Shown: positions 43,866 through 51,876 of the stretch, one piece after another
Layout: the number at the start of each line of letters is the position of its first letter
How positions within the stretch are numbered: position 1 is the first letter of the stretch
NCBI RefSeq assembly: GCF_023897065.1
Contig: NZ_JAMHIV010000040.1
Coordinates: forward strand, 31,114 to 95,113
From: Crossiella sp. SN42
GTDB lineage: Bacteria > Actinomycetota > Actinomycetes > Mycobacteriales > Pseudonocardiaceae
DNA: 64,000 nucleotides
Reading direction: 5' to 3'
The notes under the pieces: generated by a model
The model's input: the letters and a program-made list of their open reading frames with translations, nothing else
What the model was told of the DNA's origin: nothing
The model's database searches: none
Program-made: the position numbers and the translations under genes

Positions 43866-45806
43866 GTGTACGCCTTGGGATTCTTGCTCGAGTTCATGGG
43901 TTCGCTGCTGGTGCTGCTGCCCCTGCTGCTGTGGGCCCGCGCCGTGCGACGGCTGCCGGAAGCGCGGAACTGGCAGCGCACCGCGCGGGCCGCCCGCCGC
44001 CGCTACTACTACGTGCTCGCCGTGCTGGCGCTGAAGCTGCTGCCCGCGGCGCTGCTGCTGGGCCACGGCCTGGCCTTCGGCATCCGCCCGCTGCGCACCC
44101 TGGTGCTGCTGGGCGTGCCGCTGGTGCTGGCCACGCGGGACACCCTGCCGCTGCTCAACCGGGCGATCCGCGCGGCCGGACCCACGCCGGAGCTGCGGCT
44201 GGCCGCGGCCGCGCCCAGGGTCGTGCTGCCCGCCCGGCTGGCCGCGGTGGCCGGCGGGCTGCTGCTGGTGCTCAACCTGGTGGTGCAGGAGACGATCACC
44301 CTGTGGCTCAGCGGAGGAGTGTTCGCCCTGGTCGCGCTGGTGGTGGTGGTCGACGTGACCCAGCGGCACCGGCGGCTGGCCGGTCAGGAGCGCACGATCC
44401 GCTGGTCGCCGTGGGCCCGGCTGGCCGCGCCGCTGGTGCTGGTGGTCGCGGCCGCGGGCTGCGGCGCGGTGGGCAGCACCATGTCCGCCTTCCCCGACCG
44501 GCTCTCCATGAACGCGCACGGCCACCACGGCGCGACCAGCGGTCCGGCGGTCAGCGTCACGGACCTGGTCGGCGGGCCGTACTCCGGACCGGTGCGCCGG
44601 TTCACCCTGGTCGCCGACGAGGCCCGCCTGCCAGGACGCGCCGAGGATGCCTGGACCTTCGGCGGCACCGTGCCCGGCACGCCGCTGCGGGTGACGCAGG
44701 GCGAGACGGTCGAGCTGACGCTGGTCAACCGGTTGGCGCGGACCCCGACCACCATCCACTGGCACGGCGTGGACGTGCCCAACGCGATGGACGGCGTCGC
44801 CGGGGTCACCCAGGACGCGGTCCAGCCCGGCGGCGAGTTCACCTACCGCTTCCGCGCGGACAAGCCGGGCACCTACTGGTACCACTCGCACCAGGTGGCC
44901 AACGAGCAGGTGACCCGCGGCCTGTTCGGCTCGCTGGTGATCGACCCGGCCACCGGCCCGGTCGCCGAGGTGGACGAAACCCTGATGGTGCACCAGCTCA
45001 ACGCCGGCGTGGACCTGCGCCGGACCGAGCCGGGCCGCCGGGTGCGGCTGCGCGTGGTGAACGCCAACTCCGGCACCGAACGCCTCACCTTCACCGGCGC
45101 CCCGTTCCGGTTGGCCGCCTTGGACGGCCAGGACCTGCACGAACCAGCCGAGGTCAGCGAGCGCTCGATCACCCTGGGCGGCGGTGGCCGGGCCGACCTG
45201 GAGTTCACCATGCCCGCGCACCCGGTGCGCCTGGGCGGCCCGGCCACCCGCACCGCGCTGGTGCTCAGCCCGGACGGAGTGTCCACAGTGGACCAACCGA
45301 AGTCCGCGCCGGAACTGGACCTGACCGCCTACGGCAAGCCAAAGCCCACCCCGTTCGGCCCGGACTCCGCCTACACCAAGCACTTCACCGTAGACCTCGA
45401 CCAGGGCGTCGGCTTCCACGCCGGCCGGCTGGGTTTCCTGTGGACGGTGGACGGCCGGGTCTTCCCGGACGCGCCGATGCTGATGGTCCGCCAGGGCGAC
45501 CTGGTGCGGATGACCTTCCGCAACAAGGGCATCAACGACCACCCGATGCACCTGCACGGCCACCACGTGCTCGCGCTCAGCCGCGACGGCACCCCGTTCA
45601 CCGGCAGCCCGCTGTGGCTGGACACCGTGCTGGTCCGGCCGGGCCAGACCTGGGAGGTGGCGTTCAAGGCGGACAACCCCGGCATCTGGATGGACCACTG
45701 CCACGACCTGCTGCACGCCACCAACGGCATGACCCTGCACCTGGGCTACGAAGGCGTCCGCACCCCGTTCACCGTCGGCAGCGCCACCGGCAACAAGCCC
45801 GAGTAG
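43866..45806 (+). CDS. Membrane-anchored multicopper oxidase
   Basis: 646 aa from GTG 43866; a TTG at 43857 would add three residues, and neither has a clear ribosome-binding site. Residues about 1-200 form five or so membrane segments, an unusual N-terminal extension. The oxidase domain has all copper motifs: HWHG (about 298), YHSHQ, NDHPMHLHGHH and DHCHDLLHATNGM (T1/T2/T3 sites). This points to laccase-like or cuprous-oxidase activity on the outer face of the membrane. The 43701-43865 gap contains CTGAC/GTCAG symmetry near 43826-43847. It ends directly against the OmpR-type response regulator gene. Confidence 0.9.
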   Translation: MYALGFLLEFMGSLLVLLPLLLWARAVRRLPEARNWQRTARAARRRYYYVLAVLALKLLPAALLLGHGLAFGIRPLRTLVLLGVPLVLATRDTLPLLNRAIRAAGPTPELRLAAAAPRVVLPARLAAVAGGLLLVLNLVVQETITLWLSGGVFALVALVVVVDVTQRHRRLAGQERTIRWSPWARLAAPLVLVVAAAGCGAVGSTMSAFPDRLSMNAHGHHGATSGPAVSVTDLVGGPYSGPVRRFTLVADEARLPGRAEDAWTFGGTVPGTPLRVTQGETVELTLVNRLARTPTTIHWHGVDVPNAMDGVAGVTQDAVQPGGEFTYRFRADKPGTYWYHSHQVANEQVTRGLFGSLVIDPATGPVAEVDETLMVHQLNAGVDLRRTEPGRRVRLRVVNANSGTERLTFTGAPFRLAALDGQDLHEPAEVSERSITLGGGGRADLEFTMPAHPVRLGGPATRTALVLSPDGVSTVDQPKSAPELDLTAYGKPKPTPFGPDSAYTKHFTVDLDQGVGFHAGRLGFLWTVDGRVFPDAPMLMVRQGDLVRMTFRNKGINDHPMHLHGHHVLALSRDGTPFTGSPLWLDTVLVRPGQTWEVAFKADNPGIWMDHCHDLLHATNGMTLHLGYEGVRTPFTVGSATGNKPE

Positions 45807-46469
45807 CTACGCGCCCAGCCGATAACCCATGCCGCGCACGGTGTAGATGCACTCCGCGCCCAGCTTGCGCCGCAGCGCCCGCACGTACACATCCACCACG
45901 TTGGAGCCCGGATCGAAGTCGTAACCCCACACGTGCGAGAGGATCTGCTCCCTGGTCAGCACCTGTCCCGGATGCCGCAGGAACAGCTCCAGCAGGGAGA
46001 ACTCGCGCGCGGTGAGGTCCACCGTCCGGCCCTGGATCTGCGCCCGCCTGGTGCGCAGGTCCAGGGACAGCTCCTCGTGCCGCAGCACGGTCACCTCCGG
46101 GGCCCGCTCCGGCGTGCGCAGCCGCAGCCGCACCCTGGCCAGCAGCTCCTCGAACCGGAACGGCTTGGTCATGTAGTCGTCCGCGCCGCCCTCCAGCCCG
46201 GCCACCGTGTCGTGCACCGAGTCCCGCGCGGTCAGGATGATCACCGGCGTGGTCACCCTGGCCTGCCGCAGCGCGTGCAGCACCGCGAACCCGTCCCGGC
46301 CCGGCAGCCCGAGGTCCAGCACCACCAGGTCGAAGTCCCCGGTCAGCGCGTAGTCCAGCGCGGCGTTGCCATCGCCCACCGTGCTGGTGCTGAACCCGTT
46401 GGCCCGCAAGCCCTTCTCCACGAACGACGCGATCCGCTGTTCGTCCTCGGCGATCAGGATCCGGCCCAC
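45807..46469 (-). CDS. OmpR/PhoB-family response regulator
   Basis: 220 aa. Receiver with ED at 8-9, phospho-acceptor Asp52 (LVVLDLGLPG), Lys in YMTKPF. The winged-helix DNA-binding half has VDLTAREFSLLELFLRHPGQVLTREQIL and SNVVDVYVRALRRKLG. GTG 46469 overlaps the kinase gene by 16 nt. Because it directly abuts the oxidase gene and is of the CusR/MprA-like type, metal or envelope stress control is plausible but not shown. Confidence 0.92.
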   Translation of the reverse strand: MGRILIAEDEQRIASFVEKGLRANGFSTSTVGDGNAALDYALTGDFDLVVLDLGLPGRDGFAVLHALRQARVTTPVIILTARDSVHDTVAGLEGGADDYMTKPFRFEELLARVRLRLRTPERAPEVTVLRHEELSLDLRTRRAQIQGRTVDLTAREFSLLELFLRHPGQVLTREQILSHVWGYDFDPGSNVVDVYVRALRRKLGAECIYTVRGMGYRLGA

Positions 46470-47917
46470 GAAGCCTCCTCAACCACGGCCACCAGCGGCA
46501 GCTCGATGCCAAAAGTCGCTCCGGCGCCCGGTTCGGACACCACCTGCACCACCCCGTGATGCGCCTGCGCGATCGCCTTCACGATCGCCAGTCCCAGCCC
46601 GGCGCCACTGCGGTCCGCGCGCCCGGAGGAACCACGCGCGAACCGGTCGAAGATCGCCTGCCGCTCCTCCTCGGCGATCCCCGGCCCCCGGTCGGTGACC
46701 CAGAACGACACGTTCTCCCCGTGCACCGCCGAACCCAGCCGGATCTCCTCGCCCGCGCCGGTGTGCTGCACCGCGTTCTGCGCCAGCTGCACCATCGCCT
46801 GGGTGACCCGCTGCGCGTCCAGCACCACCTCGCCCTCGGCCATCGACTCCAGCACCCAGCGCCGGGGGGCCAGCGCGCGCACCTTGGCGTCGATGTCGCT
46901 GGTCAGCTCCGGCAGCGACACCGGGGCCGGGCGCAGGAAGTCCGGCCGCTCGGCCTTGGCCAGCAGCAACAGGTCCTGCACGATCCGGTTCATCCGGTCC
47001 AGCTCGTCGGTGCACAGCCGCACCACCTCGGCCCGCTCGGCCGGGTCGTCGCCCATCAGCTCCAGGTGCCCGGAGACGATGGTGATCGGCGTGCGCAGCT
47101 CGTGGCTGGCATCGTCCAGGAACTGCCGCTGGGTCCGGAACGCCTGCTCCAGCCGGTCCAGCATCAGGTTGAACTGCTCGGCCAGCGCCGCGATGTCGTC
47201 CTTGCCGTGCACCGGGATCCGCCGGGTCAGGTCCCGCTCGGTGATCTCCGCCGCGGCCTGCCGCACGGTCCGGATCGGCGCCAGGATCCGCCCGGCCACC
47301 ACCCAGGACACCCCGGCCGCCAGCAGGAACCCGATCAGCGACACCAGCAGCAGCAACCGGATCGCCTGGTCGGCCGAGGCCCGCATGCCGGTGACGAAGA
47401 ACGCGGTCACGAAGGACGGCTGCCCCTGCCCGGTGGCCTTCAGCGGCACCTTGGCCCAGCGCAGGTCCCCGGCCGCGGTCGGCGTGGTCCCGTAGCTCTC
47501 CGGTGCGGACACGATCCGCCGGATCAGCTCCTTGTCCCCGCTCACGTCCACCGGCTGCACGCCCTGTCTGGTCACGTGCACGGTCCCGTTCGCCTCCACC
47601 AGCACCGCCAGGTGGATCTCGTTCGGCTCCGGGTACTGGTTGTTGTGCAGGTGCGCCTTGATCAGTCCGTACGCGTCGGCCACCGGCTGCCCGGTCTTGG
47701 GGTCCCGGCCGACCTGCGCGAAGTCGACGAACTCCTTGGCCTCCTGCTCCAACCCCCGGTTGATCCGGTCGTCCACGTCGGAGACCAGCAGCCGCCAGCC
47801 GCCGACCGCCACCACGGTCAGCGCGAGCAGCATCAGCCCGAGCAGCCAGCCCATGATCCGCACCCGGGCGGGCACCCCGGGCCTAGCCGTCGTCATCGTC
47901 GTCGTCATCGTCGTCAT
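46454..47917 (-). CDS. Membrane sensor histidine kinase
   Basis: 487 aa. TM1 about 20-42, extracytoplasmic sensor about 45-180, TM2 about 186-208, HAMP about 208-262. His272 is in FLDDASHELRTPI. The ATPase domain shows QLAQNAVQHT (N), VTDRGPGIAEEER (G1) and GAGLGLAIVKAIAQAHHG (G2). Three in-frame ATGs (47917, 47908, 47896) lie in a GAC/ATG repeat (MTTMTTTMTT), so the real start is uncertain. The start region overlaps the Asp-rich tail of the upstream gene by 35 nt. Confidence 0.9.
   Translation of the reverse strand: MTTMTTTMTTARPGVPARVRIMGWLLGLMLLALTVVAVGGWRLLVSDVDDRINRGLEQEAKEFVDFAQVGRDPKTGQPVADAYGLIKAHLHNNQYPEPNEIHLAVLVEANGTVHVTRQGVQPVDVSGDKELIRRIVSAPESYGTTPTAAGDLRWAKVPLKATGQGQPSFVTAFFVTGMRASADQAIRLLLLVSLIGFLLAAGVSWVVAGRILAPIRTVRQAAAEITERDLTRRIPVHGKDDIAALAEQFNLMLDRLEQAFRTQRQFLDDASHELRTPITIVSGHLELMGDDPAERAEVVRLCTDELDRMNRIVQDLLLLAKAERPDFLRPAPVSLPELTSDIDAKVRALAPRRWVLESMAEGEVVLDAQRVTQAMVQLAQNAVQHTGAGEEIRLGSAVHGENVSFWVTDRGPGIAEEERQAIFDRFARGSSGRADRSGAGLGLAIVKAIAQAHHGVVQVVSEPGAGATFGIELPLVAVVEEASWAGS
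47883..47917 (-). repeat. GAC/ATG trinucleotide repeat shared by two reading frames
   Basis: About eleven near-identical triplets encode poly-Asp in the small gene and the MTTMTTTMTT start of the kinase in another frame. Confidence 0.85.
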
Positions 47918-48152
47918 CCGGCGGTGGCGGCGGCACCTCGGTGGTCTGCGTCGGCTTCGGCTTGCTGGTGGGCGGTCCGCTGGTGGGCTGCCCGGTCGGC
48001 GTCGGCGTCGGCGCGTACGCGGGCACGCTCACCGACACCTCGGCCGGGATCTCCGGCGGGCGCGGGCCACCGACCAGCGTGAACACCGCCAGCGCGGCAG
48101 CGGCCACCGCGGCAGCCACCGCGACGGCCACCCCGATCCCCGACCACCTCAT
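47883..48152 (-). CDS. Small secreted or anchored protein with poly-Asp tail
   Basis: 89 aa. An N-terminal hydrophobic segment (VAVAVAAAVAAAALAVFTLVGG) acts as signal anchor. A Pro/Thr/Ser-rich extracellular stretch follows, ending in five Pro and ten Asp residues. ATG 48152 follows GGGTGG. It is the first gene of the operon with the sensor kinase and regulator. The acidic tail could bind cations such as Cu2+ or Ca2+ near the sensor (inference). No family recognised. Confidence 0.7.
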   Translation of the reverse strand: MRWSGIGVAVAVAAAVAAAALAVFTLVGGPRPPEIPAEVSVSVPAYAPTPTPTGQPTSGPPTSKPKPTQTTEVPPPPPDDDDDDDDDDG

Positions 48153-48240
48153 GCCGCCACCCTCTCCCGTGCGGGTCAGGCGTAGATGAGCCGCAGATGA
48201 AGAAGTCTTCATCCACCGGACGGCCGCCGCCACCGGAGCC

Positions 48241-50400
48241 TCAGCCGACGCGCAGGTAGTCCAGCTCGCTGCGACCGGCCGCCACACTCGGGTCCAGCCG
48301 CAGCTGGGTGATCCGGCCCCGCCACTTCGGGTGCTCGCCCACCTCGAAGCGCACCAGCTGGAACAGGCTGTCCCTGGCCGGGACCGGCACGGTCAGCTGC
48401 TTGTCGTCGGACCACACCGGATCGTCCTCGGTGATGAAGTAGAGCTGGGCCGCGCCGCCGGGGGTGCTGTTGCGCAGCCGCGCCTCCACGAAGTTCCGGC
48501 CGTTCGCCGCCAGGCCGAGTCCGGCGGGGGAGAGCAGGAACGGGTCGTCGCCGCTGGCCTCCATGGTCAGCACGCCCGCGCGCACCGAACCGGTCAGCTG
48601 GTGCCAGGGCTGCCAGCCCTCGGTGTCCCGGTCGAAGCGCCACCACCGCGAGGGCTCGGCCAGGTAGCCGATCGCGGGCGCCCAGCTGATCCGGTCCGCA
48701 CCGGCGGCCGCACCCCGGTTGACCTCGAACCGCAGCACGTCACCGGCCCGCACCGCCAGCCGCGGCACGTCCAGCGGCTGGCCCTGGAGATCGTTCGGCT
48801 CGATCCGCCGGCGGCTGAGCTCCTGCCCGTTGTGCGTGATCCGGACCTGCACGCCGTCGCCGCCCACCTCTGCCTTCAGCGCCCGGCCGCGCACCGCGAC
48901 GGTGCCCTCCCTCGGCGCGGTCCAGGTGCGCGCGGTCCAGCCGGCCTCGTCGGCCGGAGTCTGGGTGAACCTGGCGACGCTCGCCCCCGCCGGCCCGCGA
49001 TAGGTCCCACTCGCCGGGTCGAAGGTCAGGTTCTGCCAGCCGAAGCCGGTCGCGCTGTGCTGATAGGACCAGCCCGCCTGCGGCCGGTCGGCGAAGGAGC
49101 TCGGCGCGTGCGCGGTGTCCGCGACCGAGTGCACCTCGGCGTTGTCCCTGACGGTGAAGCCGTCGAAATCGCCACCGTCGGCGACCCCGGTGAGCCCGGT
49201 CGGCTCGAAGTACAGGTTGTCGTGCACGGACCCGGTCGGCCTGCTGAGGTGGCCGATCCTGGTGACCCCGCCCAGGTGGTTGGGTTGCTGCGCCTTGGCG
49301 TTGTTCAGCAGCAGGTTCCCGGACAGCTCGTGGTTGCGGCTGTGGTCGCCCTGCGGGTAGATCGCCAGGTACTCCACGCCCGGCCCGGCGTTGTCCGCGA
49401 TCAGGTTGTTCCTGATCTTCACCGAGTCGGTGACCACCTCGTGGTCGAACCCGGCCTGGTCCGGCGAGCCGGTGTGCGGCACCGCGGTGACGATCGAGTT
49501 GACGAAGCTGACATCCAGCACCCGGCCGAGGAACACCGCGGCGGTGCCGCTCGGCGAGTGGCAGCCGGCTTCCTTGTGCAGCACCGAGTTCATCAGCACC
49601 ACGTGCCGCATGTTCACCAGCCGCAGCCCGTCGTGGCACTCGCCGCCCGCGCCCGCGTCCTCGTGCAGGTTCAGCCCGTCCAGCACCACGCCCTGCACCA
49701 GGCTGTTGCCGTCGTGGCCGTCCGCGCCGGTGAGCCCGTTGCACCAGTCGAAGGACACGCTGTCGTGGTTGCGAGTGCCCTCGATGTCCCGCAGCAGCAC
49801 ATCGCGCAGCGCGTACTGCTGGGCGGTGAAGCGCAGCCGGTCGCCGGTGATCTGGATACCGGCCGAGCTGAAGATGCCGCCGGTGCGGGCGCAGTCGCCC
49901 CTGGTGATGCCGGTGATGTCGTGGGTGAAGATGTCGGTGAAGGTCAGGCCCTCGTGGCCGAGCGTGCTGAAGTAGGCGACGATCCCGGCGCCCGCCCGGC
50001 TGACCTCCAGGTTGCTGACCCGCCAGTGCGTCGGATCGGTGAGCAGCACGCCCCGGTCCTCGGCCACGCCGTTGCGCCGGATGTGCGGCCGCGCTCCGCT
50101 GCCGTAGGCCGCCAGCGTCACCGGCGCGGCCGCCGTGCCGGTGCCGCGCAGGTTGAGCTGCTGGTTCCACACCGCGCCCCTGGCCAGCAGGATGTGGTCG
50201 CCCTCGGTGAAGGTCCGCGCGTTCACCGGGGTGAAGTCGCACCACGGCAGGCTGGTCGTGGCAGAGCCGTTGTTGTCGCAGGTTCCCCGGTTGTCCACGT
50301 GGTAGGTGTGGCCGGGCGCGGCCGCCGCGACCCCGGTCAGCAGTGTGGCGGCCAGCGCCACCGTGCTGACGACAGCCGTCAGCCTCGTTTTCCCGTGCAT
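48241..50400 (-). CDS. Secreted right-handed parallel beta-helix protein
   Basis: 719 aa. Signal peptide ends near VAAAAPGHTYHVDN. The middle (about 60-420) reads as a pectate-lyase-like beta-helix with repeated NNLIADNAGPGVEY/ SGNLLLNNAKAQ-type turns. The last 250 residues look like one or two carbohydrate-binding jelly rolls (WWRFDRDTEGWQPWHQLTGSVRAG). ATG 50400 has GGGAGG 4 nt upstream. It is likely a polysaccharide lyase or hydrolase acting outside the cell; the catalytic residues could not be fixed. Confidence 0.82.
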   Translation of the reverse strand: MHGKTRLTAVVSTVALAATLLTGVAAAAPGHTYHVDNRGTCDNNGSATTSLPWCDFTPVNARTFTEGDHILLARGAVWNQQLNLRGTGTAAAPVTLAAYGSGARPHIRRNGVAEDRGVLLTDPTHWRVSNLEVSRAGAGIVAYFSTLGHEGLTFTDIFTHDITGITRGDCARTGGIFSSAGIQITGDRLRFTAQQYALRDVLLRDIEGTRNHDSVSFDWCNGLTGADGHDGNSLVQGVVLDGLNLHEDAGAGGECHDGLRLVNMRHVVLMNSVLHKEAGCHSPSGTAAVFLGRVLDVSFVNSIVTAVPHTGSPDQAGFDHEVVTDSVKIRNNLIADNAGPGVEYLAIYPQGDHSRNHELSGNLLLNNAKAQQPNHLGGVTRIGHLSRPTGSVHDNLYFEPTGLTGVADGGDFDGFTVRDNAEVHSVADTAHAPSSFADRPQAGWSYQHSATGFGWQNLTFDPASGTYRGPAGASVARFTQTPADEAGWTARTWTAPREGTVAVRGRALKAEVGGDGVQVRITHNGQELSRRRIEPNDLQGQPLDVPRLAVRAGDVLRFEVNRGAAAGADRISWAPAIGYLAEPSRWWRFDRDTEGWQPWHQLTGSVRAGVLTMEASGDDPFLLSPAGLGLAANGRNFVEARLRNSTPGGAAQLYFITEDDPVWSDDKQLTVPVPARDSLFQLVRFEVGEHPKWRGRITQLRLDPSVAAGRSELDYLRVG

Positions 50401-50478
50401 CGATCCTCCCCTGATCGCGGAGAACGGTATTGCCCGGTTCGCCGAGCCGCCATGGCCGACTCGGTTAAAGTGCGGGAC

Positions 50479-51876
50479 GTGCAGGAGCCCACGTCGCCAA
50501 CCGTCGGTGCGCTTGCGGTGTGGAGCAGCTCCGACCTCCCGGGGCTCGGCGACCAGCTGCTGCCCCGGCTCACCGAGCACCACCTGTCCACCCGGCTGCC
50601 CGACTGGCGGATCTCCTTCCACGCCCCGTTCGGCTGGACCCGTCCGCTGCGCACCGACGGCGGACTGGTGGCCGAACCGCTCGGCGAGTACCGGCCGCGC
50701 CGGGTCACCGCGCTGGCCGCCGCCGACCTCACCGTGATCACCCCGGCCTTCGAGCTCGGGGCCGACCTGGCCGCGCTCTACGGCGCCCCAGTCCCCGGCG
50801 CGGAGTTCTTCACCAACGCGCTCGGTGAGCACCCGGTGCTGGTCAGCGCGGTGCGGGTGGCCGAGAAGCCCAGTCCGCAGCTGGTCTCCGCGTTCGCCGG
50901 TCAGCCCTACCCCTCGGTCCGCGACATCCGGTCCAGGGACCGGCTGGCCGACGCGGGCCTGCAGTGGGACGTGGCCGTGGTGCCGCACCCGGCGCTGCTG
51001 GCCGACAGCCTGGTCAGCCCCGGCGCGCTGGCCACCCGCCAGGGCGACCTGCGCAAGTTGCGCATCCTGCCTGCCGAGGGCAGCTACCTGGTCGTGCAGC
51101 TCACCCCGGACCTGGCGGGCGAGCTGGCCGCGCTGCCGCCGGTGCTGGCCAAGATCCAGGACTTCCTGGCCATCGAGCACATCGTGCTGCTGCCCACCGG
51201 CCCGCACGCGCCCGCCTGCGAAGGCCACCTGCTGCCCGCCGACCTGGTGCTGGAGGACCGGATCGCGGTGCTGGCGGGCGCCGGCCTGGTGATCGCCGCC
51301 GACGAGCACGCCGCCGCGGCCGCCGCCGGACTGGACCGCCGCTGGGTCCTGCTGGACCCGACCGGCGAACAGCGCTGGCCGGTGCTGGAGTTCGGCGCCA
51401 CCAAGCAGATCGCGGACCGGGCGGGCAAGCTGCTGGACGCGGTGCACGCCGCGCTCAAGCCCCCGGCCTCCCGGCGGCAGGCGGTCGTCGAGCACTTCGA
51501 CGCGATCGCCGAGGCCGCCCAGCGCGCCGCCTCCGGCCGCCCACCCGCCCGCGACCTGGCCGCGGAGAACCGAGCCCTGCGCGCGGCCAACGCGGCCCTG
51601 CGCGAGCGGATGTTCATCGAGCGCCAGCGCCTGGTCGAACAGCTCCTCAGCCACACCCCCGAGGAGGAGCGGACCGACGAGGCCGAGGCGTTGCGCGCCG
51701 AGCTCGCCGAGGAACGCAGGCTGCACGGCGAGCTGGCCGAACGGCACCGCGCGCTGGCCGCCGAGATCGACCGGCTGGCCGCCGACAGCAAGGAGCTGGC
51801 CGCGCTGCGCAACACCAAGCTGATGCGCTGGGCCCAGCCGGCCAGGGACGCCTACGGAAAGCTCCGCAAGCCGTGA
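50479..51876 (+). CDS. Polysaccharide pyruvyl transferase-like protein with coiled-coil tail
   Basis: 465 aa from GTG 50479; ATG 50452 would give 474. I prefer the GTG because TAAAGT (50466-50471) lies 7 nt before it and no ribosome-binding site precedes the ATG. SVRDIRSRDRLADAGL and DVAVVPHPALLADS resemble the PS_pyruv_trans pattern, as does LPGLGDQLLPRLTEHHL near the start. Residues about 370-455 are a strong coiled coil ending LRNTKLMRWAQPARDAYGKLR, a tail common on actinomycete glycosyltransferases. The stop overlaps the double glycosyltransferase gene. Confidence 0.6.
   Translation: MQEPTSPTVGALAVWSSSDLPGLGDQLLPRLTEHHLSTRLPDWRISFHAPFGWTRPLRTDGGLVAEPLGEYRPRRVTALAAADLTVITPAFELGADLAALYGAPVPGAEFFTNALGEHPVLVSAVRVAEKPSPQLVSAFAGQPYPSVRDIRSRDRLADAGLQWDVAVVPHPALLADSLVSPGALATRQGDLRKLRILPAEGSYLVVQLTPDLAGELAALPPVLAKIQDFLAIEHIVLLPTGPHAPACEGHLLPADLVLEDRIAVLAGAGLVIAADEHAAAAAAGLDRRWVLLDPTGEQRWPVLEFGATKQIADRAGKLLDAVHAALKPPASRRQAVVEHFDAIAEAAQRAASGRPPARDLAAENRALRAANAALRERMFIERQRLVEQLLSHTPEEERTDEAEALRAELAEERRLHGELAERHRALAAEIDRLAADSKELAALRNTKLMRWAQPARDAYGKLRKP

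Noticed and set aside
48331..50478. In-frame extension upstream of the pyruvyl-transferase-like gene
   Set aside because: It runs antisense through the beta-helix gene and has shadow-frame composition.
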